From contig JAIEMQ010000002.1 of NCBI GenBank assembly GCA_019752015.1, positions 1-64,000 on the forward strand: a stretch of 64,000 nucleotides of DNA, written 5' to 3'. Below the pieces are notes generated by a model. That model did not search any database, was not told the DNA's origin, and worked only from the letters and a program-made list of their open reading frames with translations. The stretch's first letter is position 1; every line of letters begins with the position of its first letter. The stretch comes from Cyanobacteriota bacterium. Its GTDB lineage: Bacteria; Acidobacteriota; Vicinamibacteria; Vicinamibacterales; UBA2999. The position numbers were made by a program, and so were the translations under genes. This document shows positions 1-10,178 of the stretch, one piece after another.

Positions 1-656
1 GAGCACACTCGCTTGGGTAACACCATTTATGGCGCGGCGATGCTTCCTCCGGTAACACTTACCATGGCGCGATACGCGTTGTTGTCGCCTGAGTCGATCC
101 TGCGATACTGTTCGAGGGGGCGTTGACGATGAGTAGCGTACAGAGGAGTCCCGTACAACGCATTTCGATTCTCCAGTTGGTAGATCATGCGCTGGTTCGA
201 CGTGGGGGTGCCGAACTTGAGACGCGCATTGACGCAAGGATCTGCGTCGCGGTCAACTGTGTGTCAACGGACTTCTCGCGTCAAGTAAAGAAGAGCCGTC
301 GATTTGAGTCTGTGTGCAAAGCGGAAGAGCTGGCGCGCCTTCGTCAGAGATCGACAGCGCAGTTGAAGAGCAGTCACTGACTAGTCTTTGAGAAACGAAG
401 AGGGCTGACGTCGACACTAGAATTGCCTAAGCCTCTGATGCAGTGCGGTGCGGCAGCGTCGAGCGCGTCCGCCGCGAACAGAACAGAGAAAGCGAATCGC
501 TGTCGAACGTCGGAACTGATAGACAACGACACCGTGCTGACACATCTCGTTCAAGGTAGAGCTCGCCATGCTCGTCGAATATCGTTGACTTTCATCCAGA
601 CCAACGGAACGGGCCGTTAGCCCGTGAGCGTGTTCGCCTGATACGTTGCGCGCACG
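1..656. other. gene-poor left end, no supported gene
   Basis: No convincing gene is visible. Short open frames exist at 123-380 and 423-620, but they have no recognisable domain, no clear ribosome binding site and amino-acid compositions typical of chance frames (rich in Arg, Ser and Gln). Base composition is visibly more mixed (more AT) than the coding DNA that follows. The stretch may hold the 3' end or upstream region of something outside the window. Confidence 0.5.
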
Positions 657-1688
657 ATGCGATCCGTCATCATCGCCGGATTCCTCGCGTCGTTCCTTGA
701 ATCGCAGGCCCCGCCGCTGCGCATCGTCGTGCTCGAAGGCGAGGGCGCGGTCAACATCATTCAGCAGAAGACGGCGGTGCGTCCGCTCGTGGAGGTTCGC
801 GATCGCAACAACGTGCCGGTGGCAGGAGCCACGGTCACGTTCACGATCGGCGGCGGCGGCCAGTCGGCCGCGTTCGCCGGCGGCGTGCAAACGCTGACCG
901 TCACCACCAATGCCGCGGGCCAGGCGGCGGCGGGCGGTCTCAGCGCGCTCGGCAGCGGCGCATTCCAGATTCAAGTGCAGGCGGCCTATCAGGGACAGAT
1001 CGCGACTGCCGCGATCTCGCAGACGAATTTCGCGACCGCGGCGGCTGCATCGCAAGCTGGCGCGGCCGGCGAATCGACAGGCGGCGCCGCTGGCGGCGGC
1101 GGTGGGATTTCCGGAACGACCATCGGCATTGTCGGCGCAGCGGTTGCCGGTGGCGCGGTTGCAGCAACACAGGTCGGTGGCCGCGATGACGGCGGTGGCG
1201 ATGCGAGCGCCGGTCGGCGATTCACCGGTCCGATCTCCGGACAGTTCGTGATGACGACGACCACCAGTTCGACCTCCGGTTCGAGCACGTGCGTGTCGAC
1301 GCGGACGATCACCGGCACACTGACCATCACGCTTCGTAACGACAACGCGAGCGGCAGGCTCGAAACGACCGGCACACAGCAGGAAATCTCCGTGAGCGGA
1401 CCGGCGTGTTCACCCCTGCCGAATCCGTCGGTGCCATTCAACCTCAACGGCGACGTCACCGGCGGTCCCGCGAACCTGACTTACATGCTGGAAACCTCGT
1501 CGAGCAGTACGTCGCCGGCCACGGTCACGGTCACAGTCACGTCGAAGTTCACGGGCGCGCTATCCGGGGACACGATCACCGGCACGCCCGGCTATCAGGA
1601 GTTATCGCGCGGGACCCACGGGCCGTCGGCGATCGCCGGCAGCGGTCGACCAGCATTGCCGTCACTCTGCGATAATCACGGCGCATGA
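657..1688 (+). CDS. secreted Ig-like (Big-1-type) domain protein
   Basis: Predicted exported protein of 343 residues. The N-terminus has a short hydrophobic signal-like segment (residues 1-18), followed by a segment resembling bacterial Ig-like domains: alternating beta-strand patterns, a '[16 protein letters not shown]' turn and a 'TNAAGQA' motif around residues 45-110. A Gly/Ala-rich linker with a possible transmembrane-like stretch (about 140-175) then leads to a Thr/Ser-rich C-terminal beta domain with a Cys pair (about 210-255). Its stop overlaps the start of the next gene (ATGA), so the two are probably co-transcribed. No enzymatic motif is seen. A role in surface adhesion or envelope structure is inference from the fold type only. 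Confidence 0.7.
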   Translation: MRSVIIAGFLASFLESQAPPLRIVVLEGEGAVNIIQQKTAVRPLVEVRDRNNVPVAGATVTFTIGGGGQSAAFAGGVQTLTVTTNAAGQAAAGGLSALGSGAFQIQVQAAYQGQIATAAISQTNFATAAAASQAGAAGESTGGAAGGGGGISGTTIGIVGAAVAGGAVAATQVGGRDDGGGDASAGRRFTGPISGQFVMTTTTSSTSGSSTCVSTRTITGTLTITLRNDNASGRLETTGTQQEISVSGPACSPLPNPSVPFNLNGDVTGGPANLTYMLETSSSSTSPATVTVTVTSKFTGALSGDTITGTPGYQELSRGTHGPSAIAGSGRPALPSLCDNHGA

Positions 1689-3391
1689 TGATCCGCCGCG
1701 CCTTTGCTGCCGTCCTCTTCCTCACCGCGACCACATTCGCGCAGACCGCCGTGCCTTCCGGCCCGCTGGCGATGCGCGATTTCCGCTTGCAGTTCGATCC
1801 CGCGGGCACGTTTTCGCTGAGCGGCGCCGGCTGGCCCTCGATGACAGGCTCGTGGAGGATGAGCGGCGCGGAGATCACGCTGCAGAATCAGACCGGCCCG
1901 CAGAACTGCGGCGGCGCCGCGCGATACACCTTGAGCGTCGACGGCGCGCGCGTCGGGCTCGACGTTGTCGCCGACGATTGCCAGGCGCGACGCATGATCC
2001 TCGATCGCAGCCGCTGGCTGCCGCCCGGCACTGCTCCGCCGCCGCAGGCGAGGCGGATCGTTCGCAGCGCGGGCACTGCCAAAGCGCCGCTTCGTGCCGC
2101 GAAGCAAAGCGCCGCAGACTGGCCGTCATTCAGAGGACGCGAAGCGTCGGGCATCAGCGACCAACAAAACCTGCCCGACACGTGGAATCCGGCGACCGGC
2201 GAACACATTCTCTGGAAGACGCCGATTCCCGGGCTCGCGCACTCCAGCCCGATCGTGTGGGGCGACACGATCTTCGTCACCAGCGCGATCACCAGCCGCG
2301 GCGATGCCACCTTCAAACCCGGTCTCTATGGCGACGGCGATGCGTCCGAGGATCGCTCGCCGCATCGTTGGATGCTCTATGCGATCGACAAGCGCAGTGG
2401 AAAGATCAAATGGGAGCGCGTCGCCGCGCAAGGCGAGCCGAAGAACAAGCGCCACATCAAGTCGACCTACGCGAGCGCGTCGCCCGCCACCGACGGACGC
2501 ATTGTCGTCGCCTGGTTTGGATCGCAAGGCATCCATGCCTACGACTTCGACGGCGGGCTGCGATGGTCGGTCGATCTCGGTCGCGTCGACATGGGCGCCT
2601 ACGACATCCCCGCCTACGAGTGGGGGCCGGCAAGCTCGCCGATCATCTGGAACGGCCTGGTGATCGTGCAGTGCGACACGCAGGCCGATTCATTCCTGCT
2701 CGCGCTCAACGCGGAGACCGGCGAGACGGTGTGGAAAACGGATCGCAATGAATTGCCGTCATGGGGCACGCCAACGGTCGTCACCACTGCCGCGGGCCCC
2801 GAGCTCATCACCAACGCGTCGAGGCTGGTGCGTGGCTACGATCCGAAGAGCGGGCGCGAATTGTGGACGCTCGGCGGCAGCTCGATGATTACCGCACCGA
2901 CACCGATCTTTGCGAACGGCCTTCACATCATCGCCAGCGGTCGCGCGCCGGAGCGTCCGGTGTTCGCGGTGAAGGCCGGCGCGCGCGGCGATCTCACGCT
3001 GGCGAAGGATGCGACGTCCAGCCCGCAGATCGCGTGGAGCAAGACCGGACGCGGTTCGTACATGCCCACGCCGCTCGCGTATCGCGGCATCGTTTACGTG
3101 CTGGCGAACAACGGCGTCTTCGACGCGTACGACGCGGAGACCGGCAGGGAGATCTATCGCCAACGCCTGCCGCTGGTCGGCAGCGGCTTCAGCGCGTCAC
3201 CGGTGGCGGCGGACGGAAAGATCTATCTGTCGAATGAAGACGGCGAGATGCTGGTGATTGAGGCGGGCGCAACGTTCAAGCAGATTGCGACGAACTCGAT
3301 CGGAGAGATGCTGATGGCGACACCAGCTCTCTCCGACGGAGTCATGTATGTGCGCGGCGTCTCCTCGCTCTTCGCGATCGGACGCCGTTAG
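1685..3391 (+). CDS. secreted PQQ-type beta-propeller protein
   Basis: Protein of 568 residues with a clear Sec signal peptide (residues 1-19, cleavage near TFAQT). After a small N-terminal domain (about 25-120) comes a PQQ/quinoprotein-like repeat region that starts with '[14 protein letters not shown]' and contains repeated 'ETG...W' blade motifs through to the C-terminus. This layout (signal, PQQ_2 propeller) is common in acidobacterial and planctomycete periplasmic proteins of unknown substrate. No haem-binding CXXCH motif or classical dehydrogenase active-site set is seen, so a catalytic role cannot be asserted. It overlaps the upstream Ig-like gene by four bases and ends just before the convergent aminotransferase. 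Confidence 0.85.
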   Translation: MMIRRAFAAVLFLTATTFAQTAVPSGPLAMRDFRLQFDPAGTFSLSGAGWPSMTGSWRMSGAEITLQNQTGPQNCGGAARYTLSVDGARVGLDVVADDCQARRMILDRSRWLPPGTAPPPQARRIVRSAGTAKAPLRAAKQSAADWPSFRGREASGISDQQNLPDTWNPATGEHILWKTPIPGLAHSSPIVWGDTIFVTSAITSRGDATFKPGLYGDGDASEDRSPHRWMLYAIDKRSGKIKWERVAAQGEPKNKRHIKSTYASASPATDGRIVVAWFGSQGIHAYDFDGGLRWSVDLGRVDMGAYDIPAYEWGPASSPIIWNGLVIVQCDTQADSFLLALNAETGETVWKTDRNELPSWGTPTVVTTAAGPELITNASRLVRGYDPKSGRELWTLGGSSMITAPTPIFANGLHIIASGRAPERPVFAVKAGARGDLTLAKDATSSPQIAWSKTGRGSYMPTPLAYRGIVYVLANNGVFDAYDAETGREIYRQRLPLVGSGFSASPVAADGKIYLSNEDGEMLVIEAGATFKQIATNSIGEMLMATPALSDGVMYVRGVSSLFAIGRR

Positions 3392-3400
3392 CAGAGCTCC

Positions 3401-4576
3401 TTAAACCGAGGTCTTGCCGAGCACCTGCTTGAAGACCGGCATGGCCTTCTCCATGTCTTCCATGCGGCCGAGCGAGATGCGCGCGTAGCTCTTTTCCATC
3501 GGCGGGAAATCGCGGCCGACCGCCACGCCGAGGGCGCGGCAACCGTCGCGGAATTCCACCGCGGGACGACGGATGTTCACGAAGATGAAGTTGGTATCCG
3601 ACTCGGGCGTCTCGAAGCCCATCGCGCGGAACTGCGCCTGCGTCCAGTCGCGCACGCGCTTGTTTTCCATCTTCTCCCACTTCATGTGCTCCTGGTCGGC
3701 CAGGGCGGCGATGCCGGCGACCGCCTGCAGCTCGCTGATGCTGCCGAGGCCCCACGCGTTGCCGACTTTTCTGACCGTCTCAGGCTGGCCGATGGCGTAG
3801 CCCATGCGCATGCCGGCCATGCCGTAGGCCTTCGAGAACGTGCGCGAGACGAACACGCCCGGCAGTTCGAGGGCGAGCTTGGCCATCGTGAAGGCGCCCG
3901 GCTTCGTGGCGTATTCGAGATACGCCTCGTCGATCAGGATGCCGGTCTCCGGCGAGCGCTGCTTGATGGTGCGGACCATCTGCTCGACGTCGGCCGAGGT
4001 CTGCACCGTCGATGTCGGGTTGTTCGGATTACACAGGAACACGAGGCCGGCGCCGATCGACGCGCGGATCATGCCTTCGAGATCGAGGGCGAGCGACTTC
4101 GGATCGACGGCGATGAACTTCACCGGCGCCTTGATGCGCTGCGCGGTCTGCGCGGGCGAGCCGTACGACGGATCGCCGGTGACGAGCGAGTGGTCGCCGT
4201 TGCAGTAGGCCATCACGGCAGCGGTGAGGATTTCACCCGAGCCGGTGGAAATGATGACGTTGTTTGGTTTCGCCCCGTCCATCGCCGCGCACGCATCCAC
4301 GAACGCGCTGACGTTGGGCGGTGGATAGCCGAGACCGAGATCCCTCGAAGGATGTGCCTTCAGCGCTTCGATCACCTTCGGGCTCGGCCCGCGCAGGTTC
4401 TCGTTGCTGCTCAGGCGAATCGGGGCCGGACCGGACATCGCCGGACGCCCGCCGCCGCCGCCGCGCTGTCCCTGCTCGAGCGCAAAGAGCTCTTCACGGC
4501 CGTAGCCGATAATTGAGGCAGCCGCTGCCCCGCCTACGCCAAGCCTACGAACGAATTCGCGACGTGAAAACGACAT
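3401..4576 (-). CDS. Tat-exported HisC-like aminotransferase
   Basis: PLP-dependent class I/II aminotransferase of the histidinol-phosphate aminotransferase type, 391 residues. The start at 4576 is preferred over longer frames because GGGGAGG lies just upstream and the protein then opens with a twin-arginine signal (FSRREFVRRLG, then an Ala/Gly-rich hydrophobic stretch). Fold-type I landmarks are visible: NPNNPTS (about 183-189), DEAY (216-219) and the Schiff-base lysine in TFSKAYGMAGMRMGY (Lys about 249). Tat export of a folded PLP enzyme suggests a periplasmic role rather than histidine synthesis, and no his genes are nearby. The substrate is unknown. Transcribed convergently to the propeller gene. 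Confidence 0.88.
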   Translation of the reverse strand: MSFSRREFVRRLGVGGAAAASIIGYGREELFALEQGQRGGGGGRPAMSGPAPIRLSSNENLRGPSPKVIEALKAHPSRDLGLGYPPPNVSAFVDACAAMDGAKPNNVIISTGSGEILTAAVMAYCNGDHSLVTGDPSYGSPAQTAQRIKAPVKFIAVDPKSLALDLEGMIRASIGAGLVFLCNPNNPTSTVQTSADVEQMVRTIKQRSPETGILIDEAYLEYATKPGAFTMAKLALELPGVFVSRTFSKAYGMAGMRMGYAIGQPETVRKVGNAWGLGSISELQAVAGIAALADQEHMKWEKMENKRVRDWTQAQFRAMGFETPESDTNFIFVNIRRPAVEFRDGCRALGVAVGRDFPPMEKSYARISLGRMEDMEKAMPVFKQVLGKTSV

Positions 4577-4617
4577 AACTGCCTCCCCTGAATGGGGCTG
4601 ATAGTAGCACCAACCGC

Positions 4618-5656
4618 TCAAGACGGCGCGTTGCGCTCTGGGATGGGTTGCGCGATTTTCGCGGCCAAAAGCTCCCGGACCGCGGCGGCTCGGCAATGGC
4701 CGGGAGGGACAGCACTGATAACGCGGTGCCCGCCGCGACCCATGGCTCGACCCGCCTCGATCGCATCGCCAGCACGATCGTGACGATCGTCGCGGTGCCG
4801 ATGATCAAGTACGGGATCACGAATGCGACCGCCCCGCAGTTCGCCGCCGGCGACGGATTCCATTGCGGATCGGCGACGCAGAGATGGCGACGAGACCGAG
4901 CGTGGTTTGATAGGCGGTCACCGAGCTCGCCGGCCTGGCGACATAGGCGCGAACCTGCGACGGATAGATCGCCCACATTGCGGAGTCGATCAACGGGGTG
5001 ATCGCCAGCGCCAGGATCGCGGCGGTGATGCCCGCCGACGCCAGCGCGATCCATCTGCGCCTGGCGATCAGCGGGAAGACGATCGCCACGCCGCTCGTCT
5101 TGAGCGCGAGTAACGCACCAAGACAGATCCCCGCGGCGCGATCGCGCTCCTTGATCAGCAGCAGTGCCGTGGCCGTAAACAGCGCGAACACGATCAGATA
5201 GCCCTGCCCGATGCGGAGATTGGTGAAGACCGCCGGCGACAGCAACATCAGCAGCAGGACCGGTATCGGCACGTCGCGGTTGCGCAGCGACTGATACTTC
5301 ACGAGCGCGGCAACGGCGGCAATGAAGCCAAGCAGCGACCCAATCAGCCACAGCGCGCGCGCCGGCCGCGCCTCGAATCCCACCAGCGGCAGCGCCATCA
5401 CCGCCATCGTCGGTGGATTGGGAATGAAGATCTCCCTGACGTCGCTGGCGGTCAGCCGTTTGACCGCGTCACCGAACCACTGATCGTCGTAGGCCCGTGG
5501 CCCGAGCTCGCCGCTCACCAGGAGTCTGGACGCGGTGTAGTACGAGACGAAACCGTGCGTCATCGCGCCGGCAGACAACACCGTGAAGATCGCCAGCACC
5601 ATCGCGGCGGGCATGCCCGCGAGTGCGCGACCGTGGCCGGGCGCATGTACTCCCAC
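4618..5656 (-). pseudogene. GT87-like membrane glycosyltransferase, frame broken
   Basis: The longest intact frame (5656 or 5614 down to 4817) encodes a polytopic membrane protein resembling the GT87/DUF2029 polyprenol-phosphate-mannose mannosyltransferases: many hydrophobic helices and a first loop with 'YDDQWFGDAV'. It runs into an Arg-rich nonsense tail near 4901. The family-like continuation 'VADPQWNPSPAAN' plus two further membrane helices is found in the neighbouring frame. One missing C near 4901 would rejoin the halves. A second frame change near 4690 gives a short plausible tail ending at 4618. Either the gene is decaying or the sequence has an error. The start is uncertain: GTG at 5656 abuts the pgeF stop, and ATG at 5614 is the alternative. 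Confidence 0.6.
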
Positions 5657-5657
5657 G

Positions 5658-6461
5658 TCAGCTGGGCTTGCCCACCGTAGCCTTGGCGGAGGTGGGGACG
5701 ACGATGATGCCGGCCATGCGGCCGGCGCGTTCACCCTCGACGCGATACGAGTCGAAGATGTCGGGCCTCGAAACGGTGCTGAGTCCGCACATCGAGATCT
5801 TGCGGCTGTCGACGCCCGCATCGATCAACTGCTGCGTGTTGGCGGCCCAGAGATCGAGGAACAGCGTGCCGCCGCGGCGATCGAACCAGCGATCGACGTG
5901 CGACTGCGGATGGCCCGCGTCGAGGAACGCGGTGACGAGCGCCTCACCGACTTGATAGTCGGCCGGACCAACGCTCGGACCGATCGCGGCGATGAGATTC
6001 GAGGGCGTGGTACCGAAATCGCGCTGCATGGCCTCGATCGCCGTGGGCGCAACACGCGCGCACGTGCCGCGCCAGCCGGCGTGAATCGCCGCCGCCGCGC
6101 CGGTCACCGGATCGCACAACAGGATCGGCACGCAGTCAGCCACCATCACCGCGAGCGCGAGGCCGGGCTCGTTCGACACGATGGCGTCGCCGTCGGGACG
6201 CTGCGTGTGGGCGTCGGCAGGGACGCGGCCGCGCTCGAGCACGCGGACGACGTTGCCGTGAACCTGCTTGACCCGCATCAGGCGGTCGGGCGTCGACCCG
6301 ATCGACTCCAGCGCCGCGCGCCATGCGCCGGCGTCCGGCAACGGCAGTTGCCGCGACGTAAACAAATGTTGCGCGGCCGCGCCGAGCGGCACGCTGCGCA
6401 GCGCGTTGCCCCAAGTCTCGCTGGTCCAATGAAATGTGGCGTCGGGGCGCGGCAGGATCAT
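5658..6461 (-). CDS. pgeF: peptidoglycan editing factor PgeF (YfiH family)
   Basis: Cu-oxidase_4/YfiH-family protein, 267 residues from the ATG at 6461, which drops eight non-conserved residues. The metal-binding residues of the family are all visible: His in QVHGN (about 68), Cys in ADCVP (about 110) and His in HAGWRGT (about 127). In E. coli PgeF (YfiH) keeps peptidoglycan precursors correct by removing wrongly incorporated serine muropeptide. Related proteins have been reported as polyphenol oxidases or purine nucleoside phosphorylases, so the biochemical activity here is inferred from family only. Placement close to the dcw cluster agrees with a cell-wall role. Confidence 0.9.
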   Translation of the reverse strand: MILPRPDATFHWTSETWGNALRSVPLGAAAQHLFTSRQLPLPDAGAWRAALESIGSTPDRLMRVKQVHGNVVRVLERGRVPADAHTQRPDGDAIVSNEPGLALAVMVADCVPILLCDPVTGAAAAIHAGWRGTCARVAPTAIEAMQRDFGTTPSNLIAAIGPSVGPADYQVGEALVTAFLDAGHPQSHVDRWFDRRGGTLFLDLWAANTQQLIDAGVDSRKISMCGLSTVSRPDIFDSYRVEGERAGRMAGIIVVPTSAKATVGKPS

Positions 6462-6650
6462 CGGCCCGGTCCGATCGCACCGCAACCACGGTTGTCATCC
6501 GGCGCGATCGCACCGCCGCCGATCGCCGTTTTCCCCTGAATCCGCGCTGGCATCGACCTTGATCATGTGTCAGTCGACACGCACACGACAAGAAGGGGCG
6601 AGAACAGGAACGAGACACCTCGTGCCCCGCCGAACGATTGGAGACGACAC

Positions 6651-6956
6651 ATGGAGATCAAGATACTGGCGAACGAAAAGGGTGGGCCCAGCGGCAAGCT
6701 GGCCGATGCTGAAGTCCATTTCAACGAGGGCGCGCTCGACGGCCTGAGGTTGCTGGGGTTCTCGGTGTGGGAGCGCCGCAACGGTCCCGGCCGGAACGTC
6801 ACATTCCCGGCGCGAACCTATTCAGTCAACGGCGAGCGCCGCAATTTCTCGCTGTTGCGGCCGATTGGCACCGACATGGCGTCGCAGAACGCGATTCGCG
6901 ATCTGGTGCTCCAGGCCTACGCGGATTTCGAGGCGAAGGCCGCGGTCGCCAGCTGA
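6651..6956 (+). CDS. small SpoVG-like hypothetical protein
   Basis: Protein of 101 residues starting at the ATG at 6651, preceded by GGAG at about 6640. The order of short beta strands, a 'GFSVWERRNGPGRNVTFPA' strand-turn-strand and a C-terminal helix (IRDLVLQAYADFEAKA) resembles the general layout of SpoVG-like RNA/DNA-binding proteins. The match is loose and made by eye. It stands alone on the plus strand between two minus-strand blocks. Function is not assigned. Confidence 0.6.
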   Translation: MEIKILANEKGGPSGKLADAEVHFNEGALDGLRLLGFSVWERRNGPGRNVTFPARTYSVNGERRNFSLLRPIGTDMASQNAIRDLVLQAYADFEAKAAVAS

Positions 6957-6992
6957 CTCGCCCGAAGACGCCGCCTGCTGTCGTGCCGGTAA

Positions 6993-8732
6993 TTACAGCA
7001 CCGGCAACAGGCGTGCGTTCTCTTTCGCCCGCTTCGGCGGCAGCGTCCATTCCGCGCGCGTCGACTTCTCGAACTCGTTGCGGAAGAACTGAGCCTTCAT
7101 GCCGCCGTCGATGATGCTCCACGGCAGCACCGCGTCGTTCGAGCGATCGCGGTAGATGTAGAAGTCGCCGTCGACGTCCGCATCGGCGACGGCCTTGCGC
7201 CACTGCCCGCCGTTTGCCTCCGCGAGCTCGATCGCGGGCGCAATGCGGCGGTCACCGAGCGACAGCAGCGCCTGGTAATAGGAGTGCCGCTCGCTCTTGA
7301 TATTGAAATAGACGTTGTCGATGCCGGCGACGAGCGATCGCATGCGTTTCATGCGGCGCTCGATCTCGTCCGACGGTGTCATCGGCAGCCACTGGTAGGC
7401 GGTGCCCGGTTTCGGCACGAGCGGGTTGACGCTGGCGACGATCCGCCCGATGCGGCCGCGCGCGCGGGCATGCTTCAGCATGATCTGGTGGAGCTGCAGC
7501 GTGAGATCGCGGACCGCAACCAGGTCGGCGTCCTCTTCGGTCGGGAGGCCGATCATGTAGTAGAGCTTCAGGCTCTCGATGCCGGACGAGAAGATCAACT
7601 CGGCGGCCGCGAGGATCTCTTCGTTGGTGATGGTCTTGTTGATGACGCGGCGGAGACGATCCGATCCGGTCTCGGGCGCGATGGTCAGGGAGCGTTCGCC
7701 GCTCTCCTTGAGCAGCGACACGATCGTCGGCGTCAGGTCGTCGAGGCGCAGCGAGGCGGGGCTGATCGAGTAGCCCATGTCTTTCAGGCTGCGGAGGATG
7801 TGCTCGATGTCGGGGTGATCGCAGAGCGCGATCGAGACCAGGCCGGCGCGCGACGAATATTTTCTCGCCGCCTGCGCGAGATCGAGGATGCGCCCGGTGG
7901 GAAACGCGCGGACCGGCAGGTAGTTGTAGCCGGCCCAGCAGAAGCGGCACAGGTTCGCGCAGCCGCGCACGACCTCGACGAGGAACCGCGAGCCGAACTC
8001 GGTGTCGGGCGTGAAGATCGTTGTCGACGGCGGATCGACGGCGTCGGTCGTCTTGAGCGCCGCCTTTTTCACGATCGGCGGCGCGCCGGTGCCTTCACGC
8101 GGCACGAACGCCGCGATCGTGCCGTCGGCGCCGTACTCGACGTCGTAGAACGACGGAATGTAATAGCCGCGCGCCTGGGCGAGCCGCTTCAACTGCTCGC
8201 TTCGCGACGACGTGCCGAAGGCGTCGAGGAGTGCGGGGACCAGCGCCTCGCCTTCACCGGCGGCGATCACGTCCGCGAACGGCGCGAGCGGCTCGGGGTT
8301 GACGAAGGTCACGGCGCCGCCGATCACGATCAGCGGATGCGTGTAGTTGCGATCCGCGGCGCGCACCGGTACTCCGGCGAGCCGCAGCATGGTCAGGACG
8401 TTGGTGTAGTCCCATTCGAACGACACCGAGAAGGCGATCACGTCGAAATCGCCGAGCGGCGTCTGCGACTCGAGCGTGACGAGACGAGTGCCGGAATCAC
8501 GAAGCGCGGCCAGCTCCGTCTTTGCCGGCAGGAACGCGCGCTCGCACACGATGTCCGGCTGATCGTTGAACAGCCGGTACATCGTCTGGAAGCCGAGGTT
8601 CGACATCGCAACGAAGTAGGTGTTGGGAAAAATCAGGCACACGCGCAGCCGGTTGGCGTGCGGCTTCTGCACGTAACCGACTTCACGCGAAAGGATTTGC
8701 TGTGCGAACTCTTTTTGTTGCCGGGACTTCAT
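6993..8732 (-). CDS. radical SAM protein with B12-binding-like N-terminus
   Basis: 579-residue protein. The ATG at 8732 is chosen because residues encoded upstream are Arg-rich noise overlapping the end of ftsZ. The N-terminal part (about 30-200) has the Rossmann-like look of cobalamin-binding radical SAM enzymes ('VCLIFPNTYFVAMSNLGFQ'). It is followed by a radical SAM core with the cysteine cluster GCANLCRFCWAGYNY (CX3CX2C, about residues 256-263) and 'APETGSDRLRRVINK'. This resembles the uncharacterised radical SAM family TIGR03960. Its substrate is unknown, and methylthiolation or methylation of RNA or protein is possible. It follows ftsZ after a 97-base gap that contains an inverted repeat. 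Confidence 0.85.
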   Translation of the reverse strand: MKSRQQKEFAQQILSREVGYVQKPHANRLRVCLIFPNTYFVAMSNLGFQTMYRLFNDQPDIVCERAFLPAKTELAALRDSGTRLVTLESQTPLGDFDVIAFSVSFEWDYTNVLTMLRLAGVPVRAADRNYTHPLIVIGGAVTFVNPEPLAPFADVIAAGEGEALVPALLDAFGTSSRSEQLKRLAQARGYYIPSFYDVEYGADGTIAAFVPREGTGAPPIVKKAALKTTDAVDPPSTTIFTPDTEFGSRFLVEVVRGCANLCRFCWAGYNYLPVRAFPTGRILDLAQAARKYSSRAGLVSIALCDHPDIEHILRSLKDMGYSISPASLRLDDLTPTIVSLLKESGERSLTIAPETGSDRLRRVINKTITNEEILAAAELIFSSGIESLKLYYMIGLPTEEDADLVAVRDLTLQLHQIMLKHARARGRIGRIVASVNPLVPKPGTAYQWLPMTPSDEIERRMKRMRSLVAGIDNVYFNIKSERHSYYQALLSLGDRRIAPAIELAEANGGQWRKAVADADVDGDFYIYRDRSNDAVLPWSIIDGGMKAQFFRNEFEKSTRAEWTLPPKRAKENARLLPVL

Positions 8733-8733
8733 T

Positions 8734-8811
8734 GAAATCCCAGGGGACCGCTCTAAGAGTAGTCGTCGAGCTGCGTTTACGCCGTCGGCCTTCGCGGCTC
8801 CCCTGGATTTC
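8734..8811. repeat. inverted repeat between ftsZ and radical SAM gene
   Basis: Arms at 8734-8747 (GAAATCCCAGGGGA) and 8799-8811 (TCCCCTGGATTTC) are complementary except for one bulged base, enclosing about 51 bases with a smaller GCCG/CGGC pairing. It occupies nearly the whole gap after ftsZ. It could be an attenuating or stabilising hairpin at the end of the dcw transcript, or a mobile repeat. No U-tract follows on either strand. Confidence 0.6.
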
Positions 8812-8829
8812 TCTACTGTATCAGTCCCG

Positions 8830-10167
8830 TCACCCTTCGTTGCGGCGGAGGAAGGCCGGAACGTCCAGGTCGAGATTGAGGTCGAATTCGCCCGGCAGCG
8901 TCGGCTCGTCATTGCTGAGCGGCACATCGTCGCCCGGATTCTGACCGACAGCAATCGCCTTCGGCGGCGACAGCGGCATGTCGATCGGCGGCCGCCGCGT
9001 GATCGTCGGCACGATGCCCTGCGGCGCGCCGGGATTGCCGAGCGCCGGAGGCACGCCAAGAGTGAGACCGCGCGGCTGGATGATCGTTGGCGTCGGCTCA
9101 GACGGGCGCAGCTGCGACGAATACGCCGTCATGTCGACGGGCGTCTGCATCGGCGCATTCGCCGGCGTCGAGCGATCGGTCCTGACGTGATCGAAACCGG
9201 TCGCGATCACGGTGATCTTCACCTTGTTCGCGAGCTTCGGATCGACGACCGCGCCGAAGATGATGTTGGCGTCTTCGTGCGCCGACTCCTGGATGATGGT
9301 CAGCGCCTCGTTGACCTCGAGCAGCGACATGTCGGCGCCGCCGGTGACGTTGATGATCACGCCGCGCGCGCCCTTGACCGACGCGTCTTCGAGCAGCGGG
9401 CTCGAGATGGCGCGGTTGGCGGCGTCGATCGCGCGGGTGTTGCCTTCGGCGATCGCCGTGCCCATCATCGCCACGCCCATCCCCGACATGATGGTCTTGA
9501 CGTCGGCGAAGTCGAGGTTGATGAGCCCGGGCACGAGGATCAGATCCGAGATGCCCTGGATCGCCTGGCGCAGCACGTCGTCTGCGGTGACGAACGCGTC
9601 GAGCATGGAGGTGTTGCGATCGATCACGCTCAGCAGCCGCTCGTTCGGGATCGTGATCACCGTGTCGACGGCATCGCGAAGCATCTCGAGGCCCATCTCG
9701 GCCTGCTTGAGCCGCTTCTTGCCCTCGAACTTGAACGGCTTGGTGACGACGGCGATCGTCAACGCGCCGAGCTCGGTGGCGAGGCTCGCGATCACCGGCG
9801 CGGCGCCGGTGCCGGTGCCGCCGCCCAGGCCCGTGGTGACGAACACCATGTCCGCGCCCGACAGCGCCTGGATCAGCGTGTCGGTGTCTTCGAGCGCGGC
9901 CTGCCGGCCGACGTTCGGATCCGCGCCGGCGCCGAGCCCCTTGGTGAGCTTGCCGCCGATCTGCAGCTTCACCGGCGCCGGGTTGGCCTTGAGCGCCTGC
10001 GCGTCGGTGTTGGCGACCATGAACTCGACGCCGGAGATCCCGGCTTGCACCATGCGCGATACGGCATTGCTGCCGCCGCCGCCGACCCCCAGCACCTTGA
10101 TCCGCGCGCCCATGCGCGCTTCCTCATCGAGCGTGAGCCGCAGCGAATCCAAGCCGTCGTGATCCAT
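8830..10167 (-). CDS. ftsZ: cell division protein FtsZ
   Basis: Tubulin-like GTPase that forms the Z-ring, 445 residues. GTP-binding features are present: [11 protein letters not shown] near residue 29 and the tubulin signature GLGGGTGTG (113-121), with the T7 catalytic loop '[11 protein letters not shown]'. A variable Pro-rich linker (about 335-425) leads to a conserved C-terminal peptide [11 protein letters not shown], which in other bacteria binds FtsA. The ATG at 10167 is preferred over that at 10179 because GGGAGG sits six bases ahead of it. Last cell-division gene of the cluster, 11 bases after ftsA. Confidence 0.97.
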   Translation of the reverse strand: MDHDGLDSLRLTLDEEARMGARIKVLGVGGGGSNAVSRMVQAGISGVEFMVANTDAQALKANPAPVKLQIGGKLTKGLGAGADPNVGRQAALEDTDTLIQALSGADMVFVTTGLGGGTGTGAAPVIASLATELGALTIAVVTKPFKFEGKKRLKQAEMGLEMLRDAVDTVITIPNERLLSVIDRNTSMLDAFVTADDVLRQAIQGISDLILVPGLINLDFADVKTIMSGMGVAMMGTAIAEGNTRAIDAANRAISSPLLEDASVKGARGVIINVTGGADMSLLEVNEALTIIQESAHEDANIIFGAVVDPKLANKVKITVIATGFDHVRTDRSTPANAPMQTPVDMTAYSSQLRPSEPTPTIIQPRGLTLGVPPALGNPGAPQGIVPTITRRPPIDMPLSPPKAIAVGQNPGDDVPLSNDEPTLPGEFDLNLDLDVPAFLRRNEG

Positions 10168-10178
10168 CGTGCCTCCCA

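Noticed and set aside
123..380. Short plus-strand frame near the left edge
   Set aside because: TTG-type start, no ribosome binding site, no recognisable domain.
8733..9059. N-terminal extension of the radical SAM open frame into ftsZ (688 residues in total)
   Set aside because: The extra residues are Arg/Ser-rich, overlap ftsZ and the inverted repeat, and lack family similarity; the ATG at 8732 fits.
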